Assembly (NCBI GenBank): GCA_032051265.1
Contig: DAMBYU010000005.1
Location: 310,001 to 374,000 of the forward strand
Length of the DNA: 64,000 bases
Reading direction: 5' to 3'
Origin: Dryocola sp032051265
GTDB taxonomy: Bacteria; Pseudomonadota; Gammaproteobacteria; Enterobacterales; Enterobacteriaceae
Part shown: positions 26,278 to 33,074 of the stretch, one piece after another
Position numbering within the stretch: the first letter of the stretch is position 1
Layout: every line of letters starts with the position of its first letter
The notes under the pieces: generated by a model
The model's database searches: none
What the model saw: only the letters and a program-made list of their open reading frames with translations
Told to the model about the DNA's origin: nothing
Position numbers and translations under genes: made by a program

Positions 26278-26991
26278 GTGATCTATAAATCTATCGCCGA
26301 TCGTTTACGTATCCGGCTTAATTCTGCGGATTACAGTATTGGCAGCCCGCTGCCTGCGGAAATTCGTCTGGCAGAAGAGTTTGGCGTTTCGCGCATGACC
26401 ATTCGCAAGGCGGTTGATCTGCTGGTGAGCTGGGGGTTGGTGGTGCGCCGTCACGGCAGTGGAACCTATGTGGCAAAAAAAGATGTGCACCACGAAACCA
26501 CTAATCTGACCGGTTTTGTCGAGATAATGCGCACCCAGGGGAAGGAGGTGGTGAGTGAGGTTCTGGAATTTGTGGTGATGCCCGCGCCACCGGCCATCGC
26601 CAGCCAGTTGCGCATTAATATTGATGAACGGATCTACTACTCGCGCCGCGTGCGCGTGGTAGACGGCAAGCCGCTGATGGTGGAAGACAGCTATATGCCG
26701 GTGAAGTTATTCCGTAATTTATCCGTGGCGCATCTTGAGGGCTCGAAATTCAGCTATATCGAGGATGAGTGCCATATTATTGTGTGCGGTAACTATGAAA
26801 GTCTGACGCCTGTGCTGGCCGACCGCAAGATGGCGAAACTATTGAATATCAACGAGCTGACGCCGATTCTGCGCATCACCTCCCTCTCCTACAGCGACAG
26901 CGGTGATTTCATAAATTATTCGGTGATGTTCAGAAACGCCAGTGAATACCAGGTGGATTACCATTTGCGGCGCGAGCATGTAAAGGCTTAG
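26278..26991 (+). CDS. yidP: GntR/HutC-family regulator YidP
   Basis: 237 residues: a winged-helix domain (A-E-I-R-L-A-E-E-F-G-V-S-R-M-T-I-R-K-A-V near residue 30) and a UTRA ligand-binding domain from about residue 90. It starts with GTG (26278), with AGAGG eight bases upstream. Divergent from the glvC-glvA operon, so it is the expected repressor responding to a phosphorylated alpha-glucoside. The 297-base divergent gap is AT-rich near yidP; I cannot define the operator. Confidence 0.9.
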   Translation: MIYKSIADRLRIRLNSADYSIGSPLPAEIRLAEEFGVSRMTIRKAVDLLVSWGLVVRRHGSGTYVAKKDVHHETTNLTGFVEIMRTQGKEVVSEVLEFVVMPAPPAIASQLRINIDERIYYSRRVRVVDGKPLMVEDSYMPVKLFRNLSVAHLEGSKFSYIEDECHIIVCGNYESLTPVLADRKMAKLLNINELTPILRITSLSYSDSGDFINYSVMFRNASEYQVDYHLRREHVKA

Positions 26992-27003
26992 GAGATGGCG
27001 TTT

Positions 27004-27283
27004 TTACTCATCAGTTAGCATAATACCTAAACGTTTAGCCATTTCCCTGATTTTATAGATAATTGCATTGTTATCAAATAATCCTGTTGACGCTTTCAAC
27101 ACGGCCAAATCTTCATTCTTTACCCGACTACCAAAGAAAATATAGGCGTCGCTATCATCATGCTGGCGTGATTTCCACACGTAGCCGTCTACGTCTTTAT
27201 TCTGATCGTATATCGCTTTTGCCCATTGCCGGGTCTGCGCGTAAACAAGCCGGTCGCTTAAGATGAATAATTCTCCTTTTCAT
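27004..27283 (-). pseudogene. RES-domain toxin remnant (internal deletion)
   Basis: An ATG at 27283 overlaps the antitoxin stop (ATGA), the normal coupling of RES toxins. That frame opens M-K-R-R-I-I-H-L-K-R-P but stops after about 30 codons. From about 27261 a different frame encodes the typical RES C-terminus: Y-A-Q-T-R-Q-W-A-K-A-I-Y-D-Q then D-G-Y-V-W-K-S-R-Q, through to TAA at 27004-27006. The N-terminal and central parts with most NAD-binding residues are missing. The simplest reading is an out-of-frame internal deletion that inactivated an NAD+-degrading toxin. Confidence 0.75.
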
Positions 27284-27963
27284 TCTTCTCCATTGCTCAC
27301 TCTCCGTACCTCATATTCTGCGGCCTGAATAACATTTGCAGGGTGAGTGAGCAGCATCTCTTTTGGTGCTTTACCTGCTAACAGAGGGTTGGACGTGGCA
27401 AACCATTCCGCCAGCCCCCAGGAAGATTTATGGTTAGCAAAAGTATCCAGTATTACCTTCATAACGCGCAGAGGTCGGCAACTTTCATCTAATCCATAAC
27501 GGGGATAGACATGGCCCGTGCCGCGTTTTATGACGGAAAATATTTTCCCGGCGGATTTCCATTTTGTTGGCTGTGCAGAAACGTTTTTAGTGGAGTAACC
27601 ACCTAATGCAGCAATCTGGCTGGTGGTTAACCATCCTTCATCCGTCAGCTTATCCCTTTCATTCGCTAACGCTACTTCATCAATAACCGAAGTTTGAAAG
27701 GCGTGCTTCTTCATATCAGCATAGTTACGAGTAACCTGATACACAGCACCCGGTTCCTGACACCCTTCCGCATCGTGGCCTGTGCTCTGGTTTTCATTTT
27801 TAAAAAACGCATGGCGGTAGAGTTCTAAAAAGGTTTCAAAACCGTCATCAGACTCAATTGAGTTCTGCTGCTTTTTTAACTCTTCAGCAGCCTGAAGCAA
27901 ATTCATAAGCTGGGCCTGGATATCGTCTAAGTCAGGCGCTTCGCCACGTAAAACTAATTGCAT
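27280..27963 (-). CDS. Antitoxin of a RES-type toxin-antitoxin pair (DUF2384-like C-terminus), orphaned
   Basis: 227 residues from the ATG at 27963 (AAGG eight bases upstream). The C-terminal 55 residues, with W-G-L-A-E-W-F-A-T-S-N-P-L-L-A-G-K-A-P, match the Xre/MbcA/ParS toxin-binding domain that caps RES toxins. The middle has W-L-T-T-S-Q-I-A-A-L-G-G-Y, a likely DNA-binding helix-turn-helix. The first 90 residues are helical and charged. It is longer than usual RES antitoxins (130-160). The frame is intact although its toxin partner is broken. Confidence 0.7.
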   Translation of the reverse strand: MQLVLRGEAPDLDDIQAQLMNLLQAAEELKKQQNSIESDDGFETFLELYRHAFFKNENQSTGHDAEGCQEPGAVYQVTRNYADMKKHAFQTSVIDEVALANERDKLTDEGWLTTSQIAALGGYSTKNVSAQPTKWKSAGKIFSVIKRGTGHVYPRYGLDESCRPLRVMKVILDTFANHKSSWGLAEWFATSNPLLAGKAPKEMLLTHPANVIQAAEYEVRRVSNGEE

Positions 27964-28034
27964 GGTGATGCCTTTCACTTTCTCAATTCTGCCGGTAAAT
28001 TTATCCAGCGGATTGGGTAAAAGCAGGTGTCGCT

Positions 28035-28080
28035 CAGAGGAGTCAGGGAAGAGAAGTCTTCCCTCAGATTGCTGACAAAG
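28035..28080 (-). repeat. Hairpin repeat unit (TTGTCAgCA..AGGGAAGA type), copy 1
   Basis: On the minus strand TTTGTCAGCAATCTGAGGG leads into GGGAAGA-N4-TCTTCCC (stem 28046-28063). The same order of parts recurs in the opposite orientation at 28193-28227. Both lie between the antitoxin gene and yidE. Confidence 0.6.
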
Positions 28081-28153
28081 GAGGAAAAAGCGTGGTTTTT
28101 CCTCCTTTATGGTTATCAGCCGAAAATCAATGAATTGATTTTCCTTATTTTTT
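28068..28153 (-). repeat. Double-hairpin intergenic repeat, copy 1
   Basis: About 86 bases. On the minus strand it holds a first stem AAAATCAAT/ATTGATTTT (28123-28142), the linker TCGGCTGATAAC, and a second stem AAAGGAGGAAAAA/TTTTTCCTCCTTT (28077-28108) around the loop CCACGC, then TGTCAGC. A second copy with compensatory changes lies at 32984-33072. Confidence 0.75.
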
Positions 28154-28192
28154 AAATGACGGCACCCTTTAGTTTTGTGACCCCGGGAGGGT

Positions 28193-28227
28193 TGTCATCA
28201 GTTTCAGGGAAGAGAGTTCTTCCCTGT
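28193..28227 (+). repeat. Hairpin repeat unit (TTGTCAtCA..AGGGAAGA type), copy 2
   Basis: GTTGTCATCAG leads into CAGGGAAGA-GAGT-TCTTCCCTG (28205-28226), a perfect 9-bp stem just downstream of yidE. It probably also works as that gene's 3' end. Inverted relative to the copy at 28035-28080. Confidence 0.6.
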
Positions 28228-28234
28228 TAATGGG

Positions 28235-29896
28235 CTACATCACTCCCCAGAAAATCACCGCCAGCAGCTGCGGCGTGATAATGCGCAGGAACATCACCAG
28301 CGGGTAAACGGTAGCGTAGGAGAGCGCCGCGGCGCCGCTTGTGGCATGTAAACCGTTGGCGAAGGCCAGCGCTGGGGGATCGGTCATCGAACCTGCCAGC
28401 ATGCCGCACAGCGTCAGATAGTTCATCCTGGCGAATATCCGCGCCAGCAGGCCGGTGGTGATAAGCGGGATGGCGGTGATAAGAATGCCGTAGCCAATCC
28501 AGCTCACGCCGTCACCGTGCAGCAGCGTGCCGATAAAATCTCCGCCGGATTTAAGACCGACGACCGCCAGGAACAGCACGATGCCCAACTCGCGCAAAGC
28601 AAGGTTCGCGCTGGGCGGCATAAACCAGTACAGCTTGCCGATGCTGCCGATACGCCCGAGGATAATCGCCATAATCAGCGGTCCGCCCGCCAACCCCAGC
28701 CGCAGCGCCACCGGGAAACCCGGAATAAACACCGGAATCGACCCCAGCAGCACGCCCAGCCCGATGCCGATAAATACCGGCAGCATCTGTACCTGCTGGA
28801 GTTTTTGCTGCGCGTTCCCCACTTCATTGGCAACGGCTTCAATCGACTCCGGGCGGCCTACCAGGTTGAGAATATCGCCAAATTGCAGGCTGGCGTTGCT
28901 GCTTGCCACCAGCTCTATCCCGGCCCGGTTAAGGCGCGAAATAACCACGTCATATTTTTGCTTCAGATGCAGGTCGCGAATTTTTTTGCCGAGTACTTTT
29001 TCGTTCGTCACCACCACGCGTTCGACGCGTAAATCGGTGCCGCGCGTAGAAAGCGACGTATCGACCTGCTGGCCTATCACCAGCAGCGCTTTATGGAGCT
29101 CCTGTTCCATGCCGACAAGATGCAGCAGGTCGCCGGTCTGGATAGTCGTGCCCGGCGAAGGCACCATCAGCAGTTCACCGCGTTTCAGGCGTGAGCAGAT
29201 GATTTCGTCGCTGTTGAGGATCGGCACATCCTGAATTGGCAAACCGTGCAGATTCGGGTTCGCCACGCAGATATTTATCGTGTGCAACTGGGTATGGCTA
29301 TGCCCGTTGCTGACATCAAACTGCCGCGCTTCATGGTCGACGTTGATGCGAAAAGCCATGCGCACAAGCCACATGCTGAGCAGAATGCCGCAGATGCCAA
29401 ACGGATAGGCCATCGCATAGCTCATGCCCATCTGATTGACGAGATCCACAGGCGTGCCCAGATCGGTGAGGATTTGCTGGCCCGCGCCCAGCGCGGGCGT
29501 GTTAGTGACGGCGCCTGAGAAAATCCCCAGCACCACCGGTAGCGGCACATCGAAAATTTTGTAGATAAGCGCGGTTACCGCCGCGCCAGTTGCCACAATC
29601 AGAATGGCGAACAGGTTAAGGCGCAGCCCGGACACGCGCAGAGAAGAGAAGAACCCCGGCCCCACCTGAATGCCGATGGTATAGACGAAGAGAATCAGGC
29701 CAAATTCCTGAATAAAATGCAGCATATCGCCGTTCAGACTAATGCCAGCCTGGTTCACGAAGTGGCCAACGATAATGCCGCCGAAAAGTACGCCTCCAAT
29801 GCCAAAACCAACGCCGCGGATTTTGATATTGCCAATCCATAAGCCTATGACCGCCACCAGCGCAAGCATGCTGACGGTTAACGCTATTCCACTCAT
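28235..29896 (-). CDS. yidE: YidE, AspT/YbjL-type putative transporter
   Basis: 553 residues. Two membrane bundles (about residues 1-185 and 370-553, each with a G-x-G-x-G-x-G-rich repeat) flank two tandem TrkA-C regulatory domains (about 190-370). This is the hallmark of the aspartate:alanine exchanger (AAEX) family. It probably exchanges small carboxylates across the inner membrane, but no substrate is known. Monocistronic; synteny with E. coli (yidP-yidE-ibpB) supports the name. Confidence 0.93.
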   Translation of the reverse strand: MSGIALTVSMLALVAVIGLWIGNIKIRGVGFGIGGVLFGGIIVGHFVNQAGISLNGDMLHFIQEFGLILFVYTIGIQVGPGFFSSLRVSGLRLNLFAILIVATGAAVTALIYKIFDVPLPVVLGIFSGAVTNTPALGAGQQILTDLGTPVDLVNQMGMSYAMAYPFGICGILLSMWLVRMAFRINVDHEARQFDVSNGHSHTQLHTINICVANPNLHGLPIQDVPILNSDEIICSRLKRGELLMVPSPGTTIQTGDLLHLVGMEQELHKALLVIGQQVDTSLSTRGTDLRVERVVVTNEKVLGKKIRDLHLKQKYDVVISRLNRAGIELVASSNASLQFGDILNLVGRPESIEAVANEVGNAQQKLQQVQMLPVFIGIGLGVLLGSIPVFIPGFPVALRLGLAGGPLIMAIILGRIGSIGKLYWFMPPSANLALRELGIVLFLAVVGLKSGGDFIGTLLHGDGVSWIGYGILITAIPLITTGLLARIFARMNYLTLCGMLAGSMTDPPALAFANGLHATSGAAALSYATVYPLVMFLRIITPQLLAVIFWGVM

Positions 29897-29973
29897 GATT
29901 CTTTCCTTGTGAATAACATTATTATTTACAGGGATTCTCTCAGAGCGGCAGAGCGCTTAATGGGGTGCAGAGC

Positions 29974-30002
29974 ACAAAAAAGCCCCCATTTTTGGGGGCT
30001 TA
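29974..30002 (-). terminator. Terminator of the ibpA-ibpB transcript
   Basis: AAGCCCCC/GGGGGCTT with an A/T loop (29980-30002), followed on the minus strand by six T residues. It lies 20 bases beyond the ibpB stop. Confidence 0.9.
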
Positions 30003-30017
30003 AGGAAGGAAGTAGAC

Positions 30018-30449
30018 TTAACCTTCTAACGCAGGGCGTTCCGCGTTAATCGCGATACGCTGCGGCGCTATCTCTTCCGGGATTTCGCGCACCAGATCAA
30101 TGTGCAGCAGCCCGTTGGTGAAGCTCGCGCCGGAAACATGCATATGCTCGGCCAGCGTGAAGCTCAGGCTGAATGGCTGAATGGTCAGCCCCTGATGAAG
30201 CCAGTTAATCTCTTTCTCTGGCTTCACCGGCGTGCCTTTAACGTTCAGCCGTGTGCCTTCCAGTTCAATAGCCAGGTCTTCCTGACGGAAACCGGCCAGC
30301 GCAAGGGTGATGCGGTAATGATTGTCATCGCCTTTTTCAATGTTATAAGGCGGGAAGCTCTGGCTTTCGTTGGCGGTTTGCAGGGCGCTGGCCAGTTTGT
30401 CAAAACCAATCCATTGACGCAGCAGAGGTGATACATCGTAATTACGCAT
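30018..30449 (-). CDS. ibpB: Small heat-shock protein IbpB
   Basis: 143 residues, Hsp20/alpha-crystallin domain with the conserved P-P-Y-N-I-E-K, N-H-Y-R-I-T-L-A-L-A-G-F and the final N-G-L-L-H-I-D-L strand. I take the ATG at 30449 (GGAG eight bases upstream), which gives the family start M-R-N-Y-D. A start at 30503 would add 18 unrelated residues. IbpB binds unfolded proteins together with IbpA, keeping them ready for ClpB/DnaK. The start region is enclosed in a thermometer-like hairpin. Confidence 0.95.
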   Translation of the reverse strand: MRNYDVSPLLRQWIGFDKLASALQTANESQSFPPYNIEKGDDNHYRITLALAGFRQEDLAIELEGTRLNVKGTPVKPEKEINWLHQGLTIQPFSLSFTLAEHMHVSGASFTNGLLHIDLVREIPEEIAPQRIAINAERPALEG

Positions 30450-30456
30450 AAGTTTT

Positions 30457-30474
30457 CTCCTTCGTTGAAGCGAG
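30457..30474 (-). promoter_or_regulatory. ROSE-like RNA thermometer of ibpB
   Basis: In the mRNA, CUCGCUUC (30474-30467) pairs with GAAGGAG (30463-30457), which contains the Shine-Dalgarno. Seven base pairs form with a single bulged G in UCGCU, the key ROSE feature. Melting at heat shock would free the ribosome site. Confidence 0.7.
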
Positions 30475-30559
30475 TTAATACCTGGCAATATGCGAATTGC
30501 CATTAGCTCCCTGTCGGCGAGCCGGATGTCAGGGGCCGCGGTGGACGGCCCGAAGATAA

Positions 30560-30973
30560 TTAATTTATTTCGATACGACGTGGTTTCATCGACTCGGGGA
30601 TAACACGCTCGAGATCGATATAAAGCAGGCCATTTACCAGATTGGCGCCACGAATGTGGATATTTTCAGCCAGCTGGAATTTGCGTTCGAAATTCCGCTC
30701 GGCAATGCCCTGATAAAGGTAAGTGCGTTCTGGCTGTTCATCCGCGTGGGCACCTTTTACCACCAGCAAATTATCCTGAGCGGTAATGTCCAGTTCGCTT
30801 TGGGCAAAACCCGCCACGGCAATCGCAATGCGATAGTTATTTTCGTCGACCAGTTCAACGTTATACGGAGGATAGCCGCCGTTGCTTTGGCTTTGATTAT
30901 TTTCAAGCAGGTTGAACAGGCGATCGAAACCAATGGCTGAACGATAAAGCGGGGTTAAATCGAAATTACGCAT
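30560..30973 (-). CDS. ibpA: Small heat-shock protein IbpA
   Basis: 137 residues, Hsp20 family: start M-R-N-F-D-L-T-P-L-Y-R-S-A-I-G, N-Y-R-I-A-I-A-V-A-G-F in the core, and terminal P-R-R-I-E-I-N. It co-aggregates with substrates and recruits IbpB. First gene of the heat-shock operon, behind a sigma-32 promoter and a ROSE element; the 110-base gap to ibpB carries a second thermometer. Confidence 0.96.
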   Translation of the reverse strand: MRNFDLTPLYRSAIGFDRLFNLLENNQSQSNGGYPPYNVELVDENNYRIAIAVAGFAQSELDITAQDNLLVVKGAHADEQPERTYLYQGIAERNFERKFQLAENIHIRGANLVNGLLYIDLERVIPESMKPRRIEIN

Positions 30974-30982
30974 AAATAAAAA

Positions 30983-30999
30983 CTCCTGAAATCAGCGAG
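30983..30999 (-). promoter_or_regulatory. ROSE RNA thermometer of ibpA
   Basis: In the mRNA, CUCGCUG (30999-30993) pairs with CAGGAG (30988-30983) around AUUU, masking the Shine-Dalgarno. The G of U-C-G-C-U is left bulged, the diagnostic ROSE arrangement known for enterobacterial ibpA. Confidence 0.82.
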
Positions 31000-31076
31000 G
31001 ATTATATTAGCCTTCCATCATGGACAGGCCGGGATGACAGAGCACCCTTCCGGCGTACTCTTATGGTCACGTTCTT

Positions 31077-31105
31077 AAAATGGAGCCGAAGCTACCTTTT
31101 TCAAG
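31077..31105 (-). promoter_or_regulatory. Sigma-32 heat-shock promoter of ibpA
   Basis: On the minus strand CTTGAAA (31105-31099), a 13-base spacer, then CTCCATTTT (31085-31077), against the sigma-32 consensus CTTGAAA-N13/14-CCCCATNT. It lies about 100 bases before the ibpA start, giving room for the thermometer leader. Confidence 0.85.
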
Positions 31106-31281
31106 GCGAACCAAAGGAAATTTTTTGCGGCTTTGGTGGTCAGTACATAGACTGAAAAAGGAAGTAAATCGGAGTTATCTGCGACAGCCGCCACAGAGCG
31201 GTGAGTTCAAAATATTTTTTCTCTGCACCAGTGCTATAACCACCGTGCAGCCTGGCCCAAAGAGGGTCGTTTAAACTGAAC
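31106..31281. other. Divergent gap between the ibpA promoter and yidQ
   Basis: About 175 bases holding the yidQ promoter region. I see no clear operator or hairpin. The stretch from 31115 to 31135 is A/T-rich. Confidence 0.35.
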
Positions 31282-31611
31282 ATGGCCGTGATGATGAAAA
31301 GCTATCTTCCAAAAATGATTTTGAGCAGTGGATTGCTTGTAATAAGTGGTTGTTCAAGCGTAATGACCCATACCGGCGGACAAGAGGGTTACTATCCGGG
31401 TACTCGCGCCAGCTATAAAATGCTGGCCGACAGTGAGACCAGCTGGGGGTATAAGCCCTTCGTGGCGCTTGATATGCCTTTCACGGCGGTAATGGATACC
31501 GTGCTGTTACCCTGGGATATGTTGCGCACCGATAAATCAGTCAAATCCCGGGTAGAAGCCAGCGAGAGCAAAAATTTGGCTATCAATTCCGTCATCCCGC
31601 CAGCCCACTGA
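31282..31611 (+). CDS. yidQ: DUF1375 lipoprotein YidQ
   Basis: 109 residues. Signal peptide with lipobox L-V-I-S-G-C (Cys24), followed by Y-P-G-T-R-A-S-Y and a second hydrophobic stretch M-P-F-T-A-V-M-D-T-V-L-L-P-W-D characteristic of DUF1375. An internal ATG at 31294 (M-K-S-Y-L) is an alternative start. Function unknown; synteny ibpA-yidQ-yidR matches E. coli. It ends one base before the convergent yidR stop. Confidence 0.9.
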   Translation: MAVMMKSYLPKMILSSGLLVISGCSSVMTHTGGQEGYYPGTRASYKMLADSETSWGYKPFVALDMPFTAVMDTVLLPWDMLRTDKSVKSRVEASESKNLAINSVIPPAH

Positions 31612-32880
31612 TCAACAGCCCGTCTGCGTGATAAAAATCTGCCGGAAACCACTCACATCCTGCATCCATGCGATACTTTTTCCATCAGGGGAAAAGACTA
31701 TCGCATCAGCAGAAGGCGCGTCAGGGCACGGTTGCGTGAGTGGAATGATTTCCCCGCTTTGCGCATCGCACAACACCACCTGATTCCCGAGGACAAAGCC
31801 CAGAAACTTTCCGCATGGATGCCAGTTAAAGGCAGACTGAATGTCCGTTTCCACCTGGGTTAGCTGTTGTGGTTCGCCGCCGTCTGGCGAAGTCAGCCAC
31901 ATCTGCACCACGCCGTTTTCATCTTTCATCAGGAAAGCCAGTTTGCTGCCGTCGGGATTGCTGCGCACCCAGTGTCGCGGCTGGCTGACCAGCCCCGGAA
32001 AACGGCGCTGATGCGTAAACGTCAGGCGTCGTTGCCGTACGCAGGCAGGCGGCGCCGGAGGCGTGGTTTCCGTGCCTTCCAGCGGTTCAGCCCCTGCCGT
32101 ACGCCAGGCCGTTTCGTCATCCGGTAGATCGACAATAAACAGCTCCGGTACTTTTTCACCGCTTGCAGAAAGCGTATCGCCGATAAAGGCCAGCGCCCAG
32201 CGTTGCTGGCTGCCATCCGGCTTGCGGTAGCCTTTATCGCCAACCCAGCCTTCTTCACAGGCACGGTTGATCTCGTCGCTGCCCGGCTGAGGCGAGGCCG
32301 TTGTCCGGCTGACCAGCACGCAATAATGGCTGCCGTCGTATTCACGCGGATGCTGCTTAGCGATATTTACCGGGCCATATGGCAGCGCCACGCCCACGTT
32401 GCGTAAATCCTGCGCCGCATCGTATTCATGCATGACATGATCGTTGTAGGTAAAGCTCAGGCGCGTTCCGTCCGGGCTCCAGACGTGCACGTGGCTGCCG
32501 CCGCGCAAAGCTCCTGGAGTAAATGGCGCGGTGATGTCCATCGCATCCAGATTGTTTGCCGCTCCGCTTTCCACCACCACGCCGCGGCGATGGTGAAAGT
32601 CGTATTGCCAGCTTTCGTCCGGGTTTTCCGGGCCGTGAATAAAAACATAGCGCTCGGGGGAAACAGGATTCACCGTGACCACGCCAACGTGCGCGCCTTC
32701 TGGCGCCTGATAAACCACTTCGAACTGGCCGGTCTGAACGTTGACTCGTTCGATAGTTTTACCGGTAAAGGAAGCGCCGGAAGGGCGGACGTCAAAGGCG
32801 ATCCACTGGCTGTCGGGCGTCCAGATGTTGATATTGGTGAGCTGGTGATTGCGCGGTGCGAAAGTGAGTTGTTTAGACAC
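31612..32880 (-). CDS. yidR: TolB-like beta-propeller protein YidR
   Basis: 422 residues without signal peptide. Repeated W-T/S-P-D-G/S and F-S-P-D-G-K-S-I-A-W motifs mark WD40/TolB-type blades, as in DUF3748 YidR. Cytoplasmic by prediction; function unknown. It starts at 32880 and is separated from dgoT by about 195 bases that contain the second double-hairpin repeat. Confidence 0.92.
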   Translation of the reverse strand: MSKQLTFAPRNHQLTNINIWTPDSQWIAFDVRPSGASFTGKTIERVNVQTGQFEVVYQAPEGAHVGVVTVNPVSPERYVFIHGPENPDESWQYDFHHRRGVVVESGAANNLDAMDITAPFTPGALRGGSHVHVWSPDGTRLSFTYNDHVMHEYDAAQDLRNVGVALPYGPVNIAKQHPREYDGSHYCVLVSRTTASPQPGSDEINRACEEGWVGDKGYRKPDGSQQRWALAFIGDTLSASGEKVPELFIVDLPDDETAWRTAGAEPLEGTETTPPAPPACVRQRRLTFTHQRRFPGLVSQPRHWVRSNPDGSKLAFLMKDENGVVQMWLTSPDGGEPQQLTQVETDIQSAFNWHPCGKFLGFVLGNQVVLCDAQSGEIIPLTQPCPDAPSADAIVFSPDGKSIAWMQDVSGFRQIFITQTGC

Positions 32881-32983
32881 GATTTTACCCTGAAGCGTTA
32901 GACGCCTCAGGGTAAAACAAAGGCGTGTTTTAACCCATACTCATAACAAATTTAATGTGAGGAAAAGATGAAAAATACTCGCC

Positions 32984-33072
32984 AAAAAATAAAAAGGAAA
33001 ATCGAATTAGCGATTTTCGGCTGCTAACTACAAAGAAGGAAAAACCATGCTTTTTCCTTCTTTGTCAGCGAT
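32984..33072 (+). repeat. Double-hairpin intergenic repeat, copy 2 (doubles as dgo operon 3' end)
   Basis: Stem one AAAATCG/CGATTTT (32998-33017), linker TCGGCTGCTAAC, stem two ACAAAGAAGGAAAAA/TTTTTCCTTCTTTGT (33030-33065) around CCATGC, then CAGCGAT. Relative to copy 1 at 28068-28153, both stems differ by paired substitutions (A-T for G-C) that keep the hairpins. It sits immediately after the dgoT stop and could terminate that operon. Confidence 0.75.
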
Positions 33073-33074
33073 TT

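Noticed and set aside
27063..27266. Short plus-strand ORF of 67 codons in the RES remnant
   Set aside because: It is the mirror of the RES C-terminal coding frame on the other strand, which matches a known family; the plus-strand frame matches nothing.
27004..27963. Stop-codon read-through making one antitoxin-RES fusion
   Set aside because: The frames happen to be continuous across TGA, but there is an ATGA overlap start and the toxin core is missing, so a deletion explains the pattern better than recoding.
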